Part shown: in pieces, positions 10,006 to 19,255 of the stretch
Position numbering within the stretch: position 1 is the stretch's first letter
Layout: each line of letters opens with the position of its first letter
Source: an uncultured Myxococcales bacterium
Lineage (GTDB): Bacteria; Myxococcota_A; Polyangia; Nannocystales; Nannocystaceae
Assembly: GCA_902826865.1 (NCBI GenBank)
Contig: CADEGN010000061.1
Coordinates: forward strand, 1 to 33,623
Reading direction: 5' to 3'
Length of the DNA: 33,623 bases
The notes under the pieces: generated by a model
Database searches by the model: none
Seen by the model: only the letters and a program-made list of their open reading frames with translations
What the model was told of the DNA's origin: nothing
Translations under genes and position numbers: made by a program

Positions 10006-12873
10006 ATGGTGAGCTCGGACTCGCCCACGTTTGCCGGGGACCTCGGCCGCGACGCAGCCAGAGAGCGCGTCCGCGGCGAGCTATTCGGAATCGAGACGAG
10101 CGCACCGACCATCGATCGGTTCACCGTGTTGCGAACCCTGGGTGCCGGCGGGATGGGCACGGTGTATGCGGTTCATGACCCGCGGCTGGAACGGGATATC
10201 GCGCTCAAGGTGCTCCGCCATGACGAGCTTGCTACCGCCGAGCAGCGGAAACTCCAACACGCGCGGTTGATCCGCGAGGCGAGGGCGATGGGCCGACTGT
10301 CCCATCCTAATGTTGGGGCGGTCTACGAGGTTGGTGTCGTCGAGGGGGTCGGCAGCGGGCCACGGGTGTGGATCGCGATGGAGATGATCGACGGCGAGTC
10401 GCTGTCGACGTGGTGCCGCCGCGAGCGTCCCTCCGTCCGCGAGATCCTAGACGTCTACGTGCAGTTCGGCCGCGGCCTTGCTGCGGCGCACCGCGCCAAC
10501 CTGGTCCACAGCGACGTGAAGCCGGAGAACGCGATGCGCGACTCAACCGGTCGCGTGCGAGTACTCGACTTCGGCTTGGCCAGCGGCGCCGATGAGTCGC
10601 CGACACGGCCGAGCGGTCCGGAGCTCGATGATCTCGATTTGCTTTCGTTCACCCGCACGGGTGCGGTGATCGGCACGCCGGCCTACATGGCGCCCGAGCA
10701 ATTCGATGGCCAACGCGCCGACGCCCGCGCGGATCAGTACGCGTTTTGCGTCGGGCTCTACCAGGCCTTGTGGCGACAGAATCCGCACTCCGGGCGCTCG
10801 GTAACCGAGCTCGCGATTGCGCGGAAAAATGGCGAGCTCGTCCCGCCTCCGCGCCGCCGCAGCGTGCCGCGCCGGGTCCGTGCCGCGGTGCTCCGCGGAC
10901 TTTCGATTCGGGCCGACGATCGTTGGCCCTCGATGGAGGCGCTCGTTCGGGAGCTCGAGCCCAAGCCGTCACGTGCGCTCGTCCCCGTCGGCATCAGTGC
11001 CCTCGCCGTGGTCGCAGTGGTGGCCTCGCGACCGTGGGCGGGCGCGCCCGATCTATGCCCGGATCCGGTCGATCGTCTGGCGGGTGTGTGGGATCCGGCG
11101 CGAGCCGAAGCGACGCGGGCAGCATTCGCCGCGAGCGGGTCGCCGATTGCAGGCGAGGCCGCGGAGCGGGTGACCGAGCGGCTCGAAGGGTATGCGACGC
11201 AGTGGCGCGCCGCGGTGGTCGACGCCTGTCGAGCAACGAAAGTGGAGGGTACCCAGTCATCCGTGCGTCTGGATACGCGCATGGCGTGCCTTGACCGCCG
11301 CCTACATCGGCTCGATGCACTCGCGAGTGCCCTCAGCGATCCCGATCGTGAACGGGTGCTCGGTGCGGTCGATCTCGTGGGGCGACTCGGCGATCTTGGT
11401 GAGTGCGCGGAGTCATCCCGAGCTGATGCCTATCCGCTTCCGGCCGATCCGGACCTACGCAACCAGATCAACCAGCTCGAGTTGGACCTCAACGCACACG
11501 GCGCCCAGTGGATCGAGATGCCTCCTGTTGCGCGCGTGACGAAGGCCCGGGAGCTGCTCCAGCGTGCCCGTGAACTCGAGCATCCGCCGCTGGTGCGCGA
11601 CGCGCTTGTGGAGCTGCTCGAGGGGGCATCGAATGCCGACGACAATGTGTTGGCGATCGACACGGCTCGTGAGCTCGCCCAGGTCGCGGCGGCTTTGCAC
11701 GACGATGCGATCGAGGCGGTCGCATGGACCGCGTTGGTGTCGTTGGAGACGTACCGCCACCGGCGCGAGGCGGCCGGTGAACTTGAGGCCGTGGCGACTG
11801 CCGCGGTCGCGCGCGCGGGCGACCCCGTGCGGCTCCGCTACCGGCTCGCGCTCTCGGCGGCGGCGAGGAAGCAGTACCTCGACGACCACGTCGGGGCGGT
11901 CGAGGGATTCTCGCACGCGGTCGAGCTCGCGGCCAACGACTTGCAGCGCTCGATTGCTCGCCAGCAGCTCGCGCAGTCAATCGCGCTCGCCCATGGCCCG
12001 TTGGCGGCGGTGGAGGCGGGCGAGCAGGCAGTCACCGAGACGCAGCTTGCATACGGTCCGGGGCACCCACGCACGGCGGACGCGCTCCACATGCTGGCGC
12101 GGTTCGTGGCGGGGCCCGTCGAGGCCGGCAAGCCCACGCCGGCGAGGCTCAGGCGGATCGATCGCGCGGACTCGCTACAGTCGCGCGCGATCGCGATATA
12201 CGAAGCAACCCTGCCTCCGACCCATCGCGACCTCGCGATTGCCTACCACCAGGCGGGGGATCTAGCGTCGCGCCGCGACGACCTGGTGCGAGCGCGACAA
12301 TGGTACGAGCGAGCCGTGCCGATATTTGAGGCCGGTCGCGGTGTTCAGGACGCTGCGCTGACCTTGGGACGGATCGCGAAGCTCCTCGCGGATGAGAAAG
12401 GCCTGGAGGCCGCGCGGAGCAGCTATGAGCGTGCGCTCGAACTGACGGAATCGACGTTCGGTCGCGACAACACGCACTACACGATCCTCGAGATCAACTT
12501 CGCGCAAAACCTCATCGACGCCGATGACTGCGCCGCGGCCGAGCCGCGGCTGGAGCATGTCGCGGAAGTGATGTCGCAGCGCTCGCCCAAGGACGCACCG
12601 TGGTCGCTGTTGCTGCATGCCGAGTGCGACGTAGCGGCGGGACGCGTCGACGCAGCGATCGCGCGGCTTGAGAAGGGGCGCACGCTGTGTCGGGAACATG
12701 GATGTCAGTTCGCGATGGATCTCGACTTCGCTCTTGGTCGTACGTTGATCGACGCCAGGCGCGATTCGACCCGCGGCGAAGCGTTGGTCGCCGAAGCCGC
12801 CCACGTCGCCGAGCGCGAAGGAGCCGCGGACATGCGTGAGGAGATCGCGGCTTGGCGACGAACGAAGCGGTGA
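10006..12873 (+). CDS. Membrane Ser/Thr protein kinase with C-terminal TPR-like array (non-RD)
   Basis: A 955-residue Hanks-type kinase and paralogue of the gene at 3155-5803. From the ATG at 10006: glycine loop LGAGGMGTVY (45-54), Lys68 in IALKVL, catalytic loop HSDVKPEN (168-175) in place of HRD, DFG (188-190), TPAYMAPEQ (224-232). A hydrophobic segment at about 325-341 is followed by four cysteines (351, 408, 428, 467) spaced almost exactly as in the paralogue. The remainder is a helical TPR-like region with kinesin-light-chain-type repeats (ALELTESTFGRDNTHY). The catalytic Asp, Lys and DFG are present, so activity is likely, but loss of the HRD arginine suggests it does not depend on activation-loop phosphorylation. 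The frame opens at 9916; I prefer 10006, although neither start has a strong Shine-Dalgarno sequence. Confidence 0.9.
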   Translation: MVSSDSPTFAGDLGRDAARERVRGELFGIETSAPTIDRFTVLRTLGAGGMGTVYAVHDPRLERDIALKVLRHDELATAEQRKLQHARLIREARAMGRLSHPNVGAVYEVGVVEGVGSGPRVWIAMEMIDGESLSTWCRRERPSVREILDVYVQFGRGLAAAHRANLVHSDVKPENAMRDSTGRVRVLDFGLASGADESPTRPSGPELDDLDLLSFTRTGAVIGTPAYMAPEQFDGQRADARADQYAFCVGLYQALWRQNPHSGRSVTELAIARKNGELVPPPRRRSVPRRVRAAVLRGLSIRADDRWPSMEALVRELEPKPSRALVPVGISALAVVAVVASRPWAGAPDLCPDPVDRLAGVWDPARAEATRAAFAASGSPIAGEAAERVTERLEGYATQWRAAVVDACRATKVEGTQSSVRLDTRMACLDRRLHRLDALASALSDPDRERVLGAVDLVGRLGDLGECAESSRADAYPLPADPDLRNQINQLELDLNAHGAQWIEMPPVARVTKARELLQRARELEHPPLVRDALVELLEGASNADDNVLAIDTARELAQVAAALHDDAIEAVAWTALVSLETYRHRREAAGELEAVATAAVARAGDPVRLRYRLALSAAARKQYLDDHVGAVEGFSHAVELAANDLQRSIARQQLAQSIALAHGPLAAVEAGEQAVTETQLAYGPGHPRTADALHMLARFVAGPVEAGKPTPARLRRIDRADSLQSRAIAIYEATLPPTHRDLAIAYHQAGDLASRRDDLVRARQWYERAVPIFEAGRGVQDAALTLGRIAKLLADEKGLEAARSSYERALELTESTFGRDNTHYTILEINFAQNLIDADDCAAAEPRLEHVAEVMSQRSPKDAPWSLLLHAECDVAAGRVDAAIARLEKGRTLCREHGCQFAMDLDFALGRTLIDARRDSTRGEALVAEAAHVAEREGAADMREEIAAWRRTKR

Positions 12874-13130
12874 GTGAGTGCCGGCCCGATGCGCGCCGGC
12901 GACAGGCACGTTTGCTCCGCGCCCCTCGCGGCAGGTCGTTAAGGCGCGCGGCACCGCAATCGTTTTCGAACGCTCCGCGCCCCGGGAGCCGGCGGCAGAG
13001 CCGCGAAGGGCAGCGGCGACCTAGACGCTCTCGGCGCCGCTTGTTTGATGGTCGGAAGCCTGAGCGGCCTCGACGACAACCGAAGGCGCGCATTACACTC
13101 TGTCGACCTTTCGGTCAGGACCTGGGTGCC

Positions 13131-14240
13131 ATGAACCTGCGAGAGACTCCATCGCCAAAGATTATCCGTCCGTGCATTGCCCTGCTGCTGATGGCTGCGA
13201 GCGGGGCATGCGGCAGCTCCGGCAATGTCAGCGAGGGTAGCGAGGGGATCACCTTCACGGGAGGCGACAGTGGGGTCTCGGGTCAAGATGGAGGCGTTCA
13301 ACTTGATCTCGGCGCGGACGGATCCGGAGGCGGCAACGGCTGCGCGTCGACGGTCATACCTGCGGAGAACAAGAAGGCCGCCGACATCATCGTCGTCGTC
13401 GACAACTCCGGCAGCATGGATTTCGAGGCCAGCTCCGTGCAGGCCAACCTCAATGGGTTCTCGCAGCAGATCGTCGACAGCGGCATCGACGTTCACGTCG
13501 TGCTGATTTCGAGCTACCCCGACGACGGCAACGGCATCTGCATCGATCCGCCGCTGGGTATCGGTGGATGCCCCGAGATCGACAACAATCCGCCCACGTT
13601 CCTGCATATCGACCAAAATGTGGGCAGCAACGATGCGCTTGAGGAGGCGCTGGAGTACGAGCCCCAGTGGCGAGTGGCGCGTCGCCAGGACGCGTCACTG
13701 CACTTCGTTGTCGTCAGCGACGACGAGTCAGATATCACCGCGCTCGAGTTCGACACGGCCCTGAAGGCGCTCGACCCGGGGTACGCCGAGTACAAGCTGA
13801 ACGGTATCGTTTGCACGACGGTGTGCGAGGAGACTGACGAGATCGGCGCGGTCTACATCGAACTTGGACAGATGACAGACGGGATCATCAGCGACCTCTG
13901 CTTGCAAGACTTCCAACCGGTGTTCGATGAGCTCGCCAATCTCGTGATCTCCGGCGCGCAGATCGCCTGCGAGTGGGACATACCAGACCCGCCGCCCGGC
14001 CAGACCCTAGACCCCACCAAGGTCAACGTTCGCTTCGATGATGGACTTGGCGGCGGATTCAGCATCGGTAATGTTGAGACCGCGGCCGATTGCGCCTACG
14101 TGGGCGACGGTTGGTACTACGACAACCCCGCCGCGCCGACAAAGATCCTCGCTTGCCCGCAGACCTGCGAGAAGATCCAGGGTGCCGACGCGGCAATGAT
14201 CGTTGTCGAACTCGGCTGCGAAACCGTACCGGCCGGGTGA
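13131..14240 (+). CDS. von Willebrand factor A domain lipoprotein
   Basis: A 369-residue exported protein. The N-terminus is a lipoprotein signal (IALLLMAASGAC, Cys27), followed by a Gly/Ser/Asp-rich linker (30-70). A VWA domain starts near residue 83: IIVVVDNSGSM has the MIDAS signature DxSxS at 91-95, and LHFVVVSDDESD fits a later core strand. The C-terminal region has several cysteines (AYVGDGW, LACPQTCEKIQG). VWA domains bind metal and mediate protein-protein contacts; the partner is unknown. The frame is open from 12852, but the upstream part is Arg/Pro-rich and overlaps the kinase gene; the ATG at 13131 gives a clean signal peptide and has AGGA 10 nt upstream. It converges with mlaF. 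Confidence 0.88.
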   Translation: MNLRETPSPKIIRPCIALLLMAASGACGSSGNVSEGSEGITFTGGDSGVSGQDGGVQLDLGADGSGGGNGCASTVIPAENKKAADIIVVVDNSGSMDFEASSVQANLNGFSQQIVDSGIDVHVVLISSYPDDGNGICIDPPLGIGGCPEIDNNPPTFLHIDQNVGSNDALEEALEYEPQWRVARRQDASLHFVVVSDDESDITALEFDTALKALDPGYAEYKLNGIVCTTVCEETDEIGAVYIELGQMTDGIISDLCLQDFQPVFDELANLVISGAQIACEWDIPDPPPGQTLDPTKVNVRFDDGLGGGFSIGNVETAADCAYVGDGWYYDNPAAPTKILACPQTCEKIQGADAAMIVVELGCETVPAG

Positions 14241-14324
14241 GGTCCGTCGCGGCGGGAGTACTTGGCGGAGGCGCCGCACAGGACGCCCCTCGACGGTCGT
14301 GTTTGAGAACGTAAGCACTCGCCC

Positions 14325-15113
14325 TCATCTGCGCGCATCGTCGCTAGAACTTTCACGCGGCTGGAACAGCGCCTGGAGCTCCTCACGCGCGTCTTGGATG
14401 AACTCGTGTATGGGACCTTCGCGGGCCTCGATCAGCTGCTCGGGCGTACCCTCAAACGCGAACTTGCCCCCGTACAGCATGACGATGCGGCTCGAGACCC
14501 CAAACGCCGTACGCATGTCGTGGGTCACGACGACGCTGGTTCCTTTTAACTCCATTTGCAGTTGCTCGATCATCTCGGCGATGCGCGTGATGTTCTGGGG
14601 GTCGAGGCCTTGGGTTGGCTCGTCGTACAGGATGATCTCGGGCTCCACTGCGATCGCACGGGCGAGGGCGGCTCGCTTCCGCATGCCACCCGACAAGCTC
14701 GCGGGAAACTTCTCGAGGTCGGCAATCTGGAGGCCGACCATCTCGATGAACTTCTCGGCGATCGCGCGGACTTCAGCGTCGCTCTTGCCGCGTAACCCAT
14801 AGCCAACATTTTCCAACACCGTCATCGAGTCGAACATCGCGTCGTTCTGGAACACGTAGCCGACCTCGCGATGGAGATTGTCGAGTGCCGCCTGATCGAA
14901 GTCGGCGATGTTGCGCCCCTTGTAGAGGATGACCCCGGCGTCGGGTTCGACAAGGCCGATGAGCATCTTCAAAAAGATGCTCTTGCCCGAGCCGCTCTCG
15001 CCGATGATCGCGAGGGTCTCGCCCTCAAAAACGTCGAGATCAGCGCCAGCGAACAGCACGTTCGAGCCGAACGCCTTCTCAAGCCCGCGGACTTCGAAGA
15101 GCGCGCGAGTCAT
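14325..15113 (-). CDS. mlaF: MlaF-type ABC transporter ATPase
   Basis: A 262-residue ABC ATPase of the phospholipid/retrograde transport group (MlaF/Ttg2A). Walker A GESGSGKS (38-45), Q-loop YVFQN with Gln89, FDSMTVLENVGY (typical of MlaF), signature LSGGM (140-144), Walker B IILYDEPTQGLDP (160-172) and H-loop VVVTHD are all intact. MlaF works with the permease MlaE, the MCE-domain protein MlaD and MlaB to move phospholipids between the envelope membranes. None of those is next to it in this window; the upstream side holds only a doubtful small ORF. It could therefore serve a permease encoded elsewhere. It converges with the VWA lipoprotein gene. Confidence 0.92.
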   Translation of the reverse strand: MTRALFEVRGLEKAFGSNVLFAGADLDVFEGETLAIIGESGSGKSIFLKMLIGLVEPDAGVILYKGRNIADFDQAALDNLHREVGYVFQNDAMFDSMTVLENVGYGLRGKSDAEVRAIAEKFIEMVGLQIADLEKFPASLSGGMRKRAALARAIAVEPEIILYDEPTQGLDPQNITRIAEMIEQLQMELKGTSVVVTHDMRTAFGVSSRIVMLYGGKFAFEGTPEQLIEAREGPIHEFIQDAREELQALFQPRESSSDDARR

Positions 15114-15406
15114 GGGGACGGCAGGACCTCCACGAACCCAAGCAGCCAGCGCCGGGCCACAGGTGCAGGTCGCATCCCTTGCGGCCGATTGAGGTGTCGT
15201 GCGGCGCTGCGACCGCGCGGGGGCGTTGGGGTTTCGCGGGTCGCTGGTGGACCCGACGTCGTTGCGGGATCCCAGGGCCGCTGAAAACCGTAACGGCTAA
15301 TCCGAACCATTGCCGTCGCGTCGAGTTCGTGCCCATCTTCGCGCGCGAAGACCACGGGCTCACGACGGACCACGCGTGGGCGTGGGGTGGCGGCGGCGGA
15401 GGTCAT
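15110..15406 (-). CDS. Doubtful small ORF upstream of mlaF
   Basis: A 98-codon frame from an ATG at 15406 whose TGA overlaps the mlaF ATG (ATGA, 15110-15113), an arrangement that often marks coupled genes. The translation (REPVVFAREDGHELDATAM, then a Pro/Arg/Thr-rich second half, ending WLLGFVEVLPSP) resembles nothing I know. No Shine-Dalgarno sequence is visible, and the third-position GC looks lower than in neighbouring genes. The overlap is the only positive evidence; it may simply be 5' leader sequence of mlaF. Confidence 0.25.
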   Translation of the reverse strand: MTSAAATPRPRVVRREPVVFAREDGHELDATAMVRISRYGFQRPWDPATTSGPPATRETPTPPRGRSAARHLNRPQGMRPAPVARRWLLGFVEVLPSP

Positions 15407-15542
15407 GCTTGGCGGCGAGTGTACCCGACCGGATCCGCGCTGCCTGGCAGAGCTATGGGCGCCGCGCATCCGCTCCGGTTTGGGTTGGTCTGGGGGGACC
15501 ACCCCGTAGAAAGCCCTTTTCGGGCGGCGCAAAACGGGCAAA
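15114..15542. other. 429-bp region between mlaF and the PEGA kinase
   Basis: Lies between two divergent genes and must contain both promoters. Apart from the doubtful ORF described separately, I see only a small hairpin (GCCC at 15513-15516, GGGC at 15522-15525) just before the kinase start. No permease, RNA gene or confident promoter is visible. Confidence 0.4.
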
Positions 15543-17732
15543 ATGCCGCTCAGGCGGGTCCTCCGCACCATGAGCATGGCCAACTCGCACGCCGACAAGC
15601 CGAGGTCGCTCGATCCGCTGATCGATGTGGTGCTTGCCGGTCGCTATCGTGTCGAGCGTCTCATCGGTCGGGGCGGCATGGGCCTGGTTTACCTCTGCCA
15701 CGACGATCACGACAACCGGAAGGTCGTGATCAAGCTGCTCGCCCCGCACTTGCACGACGATTCAACGGCGATCTCACGCTTCGAACGCGAGGGACGGCGT
15801 CTCAAACAGCTCGCGCATCCAAACGTGGTCGCCATGCTTGAGTGCGGTCACCACGGAGACCAGCTATTTATCGCGATGGAGTATCTCGATGGCGAACCCC
15901 TGCGGCGTTATCTCCAGCGCCGCTCGGCGCTTCCGTTGATCGAGTTCACACCGATCGCGTCGCAGGTCCTCGCCGCGGTCGGCTTCGCCCACGACCGCAG
16001 CATCATGTTGCGCGACATCAAGCCCGCCAACATCATGTTGTGCGAGCGCGCCGGGCGGGCGAACTTCGTGAAGCTGCTTGACTTCGGGCTGGCCAAGTTG
16101 GTCGACGGCGACGACGATCAAGTCACCAAGTCGCACGTGATCGGCACGGCGGGCTACCTTGCCCCCGAGCAGATCAAGGGTGAAGCCACCGATCTCCGCG
16201 TCGACGTGTACGCCCTGGGCGTGTTGTTCTACATGATGCTTACGGGTCACTCGCCGATCGTCGGTGAGAATGACGGTGCGTTGCTCTACAACCACGTTCA
16301 CGGCATACCCAAACCCCTGCGCGCGGTGTTGCCCAGCGGACACGGCGTGCCGCCACAGCTCATCGCGCTCGTGCATCAATGCCTCGAGAAGGATCCTGCG
16401 CGGCGCCCCGCGGACGCCAACGAGATCGTCGAAGTGATGTTCGAGTGCATCCCACCGGGGCACTTCAGTTTGCCGCTCGCTGACGAGGCATCGCGAAGGG
16501 CAATGCAGGACTATCGGGACTCTCGAGATCGGCGGATCGAGGATGATCTCCAGCCGAGCTCGGAGTGGACCAAGCCGGTGGCGCGCCCGAGCGTCGAGTC
16601 CCCACCGGGCGAGGTTGGTTCGGGCGTCAAGCCGTTGCCGCGGCGACCGTCCCAGTCCGTGCCCGGGATACCGCAGCCGATTCACGATCGCGGTGGTGCG
16701 CGGGGATCCGCCCCGCGGCGACCAAGTGCCCCGGACATCCCGCCGCCTCAGGAGGGCGGTCGGCGCCCAGCAGCCGACGCGACTTCGCGGCCGGGCCCGG
16801 CCCCGCGTCCGCTTCCGAGCCCATCGCCGAAGTTGCCTCGACCACGCCCAAACGCCCTGCGTCGACCGACGCCCATTGCCGCCACCGGGATCTCCGACCT
16901 GGACGCACGCGAACCGCTCGCCGATCCGGTTCGATCGGTGGCGGTGGAGTTGCCGACGGTGGCGGCCAACGGAGCCGCGAAGGTCGATGCAGGTATCGAC
17001 GTTTCTGTCGCGATGGTTGCCGACGACGTGCCGATGGCTCGGGGGTCCGCCGACAGCACACCGATCCCCGTTGAGCCGCCGGTGGGGTTTCAGATCCGGC
17101 GCCGCTGGTTGGTTGTGGCCGGCATCGCGGCGGTGCTCGTGGGGGGGGCCGCGGCGCTGATGTTCGGGCCCGGCCGCGGCGCGGGCGGATCGGTCGCGAC
17201 CAGCCCAGCCGCACCGCCGCCGGCACCAAGCACGGCTTCTACGTCGACCCCGCCATCGCCGATCATCCCCGTGCCCTCCGGCAAGTCGGTTGCCACGCAG
17301 ACCCGCCAAGGCTCGGTCGAGGTCCGCGCCCTCGAGGGTGCCCGGATCGAAGTCGATGGCGTTGACTACGGTCCAGCGCCGCTGTCGACGCCCTTGCCCG
17401 TGGGTACCCACCGAATTCGCGTCATCGCGCCCGGGTATCTGCCGTGGGAAGACACGATCGAGATCGTCGAGGGTGAAAACCCCTCAATCGAGGCGCGCCT
17501 GCGATCCGAGAAGCGCCGCGGTCGAGCGAACAAGGCGGCACCAGCTCACGACGAACCGCCGATGCTCGAGGATCTCGAGGACGACCGCCCGGAGCTGCTC
17601 CCCGACAAGCCGCCGCCACCAGGTGCTCCTGCGGCGCCAGCAACCCCTAGGCGTCCGCCGCCGGCGCCAGACGTGCGCCGCGAGGTCGATCCATTCTTGC
17701 CGAGCGGTACGGATCCGGCGCCCGGCGGCTAA
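15543..17732 (+). CDS. Membrane Ser/Thr protein kinase with PEGA domain
   Basis: A 729-residue Hanks-type kinase. Kinase domain at about residues 33-300: glycine loop IGRGGMGLVY (41-50), Lys64 in VVIKLL, catalytic loop LRDIKPAN (156-163, Leu replacing the usual His), DFG (180-182) and GTAGYLAPEQ. A Pro/Arg-rich disordered linker (about 340-515) leads to one transmembrane segment (about 520-542, WLVVAGIAAVLVGGAAALMF), then an outer Pro/Ser/Thr stretch and a PEGA domain (about 590-655, with IEVDGVDYGPAPL and GTHRIRVIAPGYLPW). PEGA is a small beta-domain found in surface proteins and kinases. The tail is Pro-rich. The start could instead be the in-frame ATG at 15570. No TPRs follow, unlike the other two kinases. 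Confidence 0.92.
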   Translation: MPLRRVLRTMSMANSHADKPRSLDPLIDVVLAGRYRVERLIGRGGMGLVYLCHDDHDNRKVVIKLLAPHLHDDSTAISRFEREGRRLKQLAHPNVVAMLECGHHGDQLFIAMEYLDGEPLRRYLQRRSALPLIEFTPIASQVLAAVGFAHDRSIMLRDIKPANIMLCERAGRANFVKLLDFGLAKLVDGDDDQVTKSHVIGTAGYLAPEQIKGEATDLRVDVYALGVLFYMMLTGHSPIVGENDGALLYNHVHGIPKPLRAVLPSGHGVPPQLIALVHQCLEKDPARRPADANEIVEVMFECIPPGHFSLPLADEASRRAMQDYRDSRDRRIEDDLQPSSEWTKPVARPSVESPPGEVGSGVKPLPRRPSQSVPGIPQPIHDRGGARGSAPRRPSAPDIPPPQEGGRRPAADATSRPGPAPRPLPSPSPKLPRPRPNALRRPTPIAATGISDLDAREPLADPVRSVAVELPTVAANGAAKVDAGIDVSVAMVADDVPMARGSADSTPIPVEPPVGFQIRRRWLVVAGIAAVLVGGAAALMFGPGRGAGGSVATSPAAPPPAPSTASTSTPPSPIIPVPSGKSVATQTRQGSVEVRALEGARIEVDGVDYGPAPLSTPLPVGTHRIRVIAPGYLPWEDTIEIVEGENPSIEARLRSEKRRGRANKAAPAHDEPPMLEDLEDDRPELLPDKPPPPGAPAAPATPRRPPPAPDVRREVDPFLPSGTDPAPGG

Positions 17733-17827
17733 TGGGCTGGCGGGCGTGTAGCTACCGGGCCTCCCCGCCCTCCATCGCTGCGCTCCTTGCCTTCGTCGCG
17801 GTGGAACGCAGCGCGTTCATCCGCAAC

Positions 17828-18715
17828 TCAGAAGCTCTGGTAGCAGGCGCTCTGGCCGGACACGTACATAACGCCTTGGTTGCCGAGGTTCACCTCGGCG
17901 AAGCGGCGCTCAAACTGCATTAGAAACTCTCGCGGACCGGACATGCCCAACGACGCACGGGGTGAAGTGTCGATGTTGCCCCATTGCGCGTGCGGCCCGC
18001 TGGTCTCGGCGCTGCGCACCCAGATCGGTCGTCCGCCGAGGCGCGCGGGCGCCTGCCACACCGCATCGTGCAGCGCGGCGATTCGGGGATCTCCGTGGGG
18101 CTCGAGGTCGAACAGATCACCAGGTACATCGATGGGCACCAGGCAAAAGCGGCGACTCCAGCGTCCCAGCGAACGGTTTGGTAGCTCCCCGCGGTAGGCA
18201 CCGCGTGCGACGTCTTCGGCACCGAGAAACACCACCGCAGTGTCTGCGTTGCCCCAGTGAAAGGCCCGGTGGTAGCTGGCGTTGCTGATGAACAGCATCA
18301 TCGCGCGGGCGCCGGGTGGCATGCCGTGGACGTGGACGCCGTCAAGGTCGATCGTGAAGACATGCTCCATGCGGAGATCGCATCGATCCCAGCGCTCGAG
18401 CGCGTCGGCCTCTGACAGCAGTTCGTGAAGTCGGGGATAGATCGGCCACCTGGTGTCGTCGACCCCGACCGGGGGGCCGAAGACGCGGTTGACGTTGTCG
18501 GCCGGCGGCGGTGTCCCGAAGTCGGCGAAATAGAGGGTTAGGTTGCGCTCGTTAGGCCGAAAGCAACCTGCGAGTTCTCGGATCTCCTCGACGTATCTGC
18601 TCGCCATGGCGTCGACCCGTCCCTCCAAAGGCGTAGGCGCGGCCACGGGCAGGTCTTTGCCCGGGCGTTGAAAAATGAGACGACCGGGTCGAGGAATGGT
18701 TGCAAGCGCCCGCAC
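17828..18715 (-). CDS. DUF1963/YwqG-like protein
   Basis: A 295-residue soluble protein with no signal peptide or membrane segment. The second half resembles the DUF1963 (YwqG) family: RLGGRPIWVRSAE...GPHAQWGN and FLMQFERRFAEVNLGNQGVMYVSG follow the family arrangement of a 'GG-P-W' turn and a late 'LLQ(I/F)...GD-G-LYVF' strand pair. The family has no established biochemical role. The start is GTG at 18715 with GGAAG 4 nt upstream; an internal ATG at 18607 is an alternative that would remove 36 residues. It converges with the PEGA kinase gene and lies 115 bp downstream of infA on the same strand. Confidence 0.7.
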   Translation of the reverse strand: MRALATIPRPGRLIFQRPGKDLPVAAPTPLEGRVDAMASRYVEEIRELAGCFRPNERNLTLYFADFGTPPPADNVNRVFGPPVGVDDTRWPIYPRLHELLSEADALERWDRCDLRMEHVFTIDLDGVHVHGMPPGARAMMLFISNASYHRAFHWGNADTAVVFLGAEDVARGAYRGELPNRSLGRWSRRFCLVPIDVPGDLFDLEPHGDPRIAALHDAVWQAPARLGGRPIWVRSAETSGPHAQWGNIDTSPRASLGMSGPREFLMQFERRFAEVNLGNQGVMYVSGQSACYQSF

Positions 18716-18830
18716 GCATCTTCCAGACGAAGATCGTGGGAGCTCTCACAGCATCCGTTTTCGCAAGATTTTGCCACATGAGCTCGAGGCGCCGCGATTG
18801 CGGCGTCTCCAGGGCGATCCCGCGGGGGGA

Positions 18831-19049
18831 TCAGCGCGGGCGGTAGGTGATGCGGCCGCGCGTCGGATCGTAGGGCGACACGGCGACGGTGACGCGATCA
18901 CCGAGTACGACGCGAATCCGGTAGCGGCGCATCTTTCCGGCCAATTTGGCGATCACGTCGTGACCCTCGCCCACGTTGACCTTGAACGTTCCGCCGGTGA
19001 GGACCTCGACGACCTTCCCCTCGAACTCGATTGCGTCGTCGCTGCTCAT
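18831..19049 (-). CDS. infA: Translation initiation factor IF-1
   Basis: A 72-residue protein, exactly the usual IF-1 length, made of one S1-type OB fold. Conserved segments are IEFEGKVVEVL, FKVNVGEGHDVIAKLAGKMRRYRIRV and the C-terminal SPYDPTRGRITYR, which is close to invariant in bacteria. IF-1 binds the 30S A site during initiation. The protein starts MSSDD rather than the more common MAKED. The start codon has no good Shine-Dalgarno sequence (AGGAA is too distant). The gene stands alone, away from the ribosomal protein and secY cluster where infA often lies, so it may be the sole copy or one of several. Confidence 0.96.
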   Translation of the reverse strand: MSSDDAIEFEGKVVEVLTGGTFKVNVGEGHDVIAKLAGKMRRYRIRVVLGDRVTVAVSPYDPTRGRITYRPR

Positions 19050-19236
19050 GTCTGCCGGGCCGGGTTCCTAGCATAACCGGGCGGGGAGCGGATTGACCGC
19101 CCGCGAGCCGGGAGTAGGCCACGCCCAGACGCCTTTGGCAGCGGGACGTTCCGGGGCCGGCGCGGGACCGCCGCCGGGGCGACTCCGATGGCATCGCACC
19201 CCCCGGGGCCCGGTGCGACGCCCTCGCCGGACGCTC

Positions 19237-19255
19237 GGGTTTACCTGGGGTTTAC
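19237..19255 (+). promoter_or_regulatory. Tandem 8-bp direct repeat, candidate operator
   Basis: GGGTTTAC occurs at 19237-19244 and again at 19248-19255, an 11-bp start-to-start distance that places both copies on the same DNA face. It lies about 92 bp upstream of the Spy-like gene and 190 bp upstream of infA on the other strand. Paired direct repeats one helical turn apart are typical of response-regulator sites. This is a pattern call only. Confidence 0.35.

Noticed and set aside
12852..13130. Upstream extension of the VWA lipoprotein frame
   Set aside because: It overlaps the kinase 3' end, is strongly Arg-rich and would place the lipoprotein signal internally.
15114..15542. Remnant of an mlaE permease upstream of mlaF
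   Set aside because: No frame on the minus strand shows the multi-helix hydrophobic pattern expected of MlaE.
15864..17411. 515-codon minus-strand frame opposite the PEGA kinase
   Set aside because: Translation is Arg/Gly/His-rich with no domain, while the plus strand encodes a kinase with all catalytic motifs. It is an antisense shadow of GC-rich codon usage.
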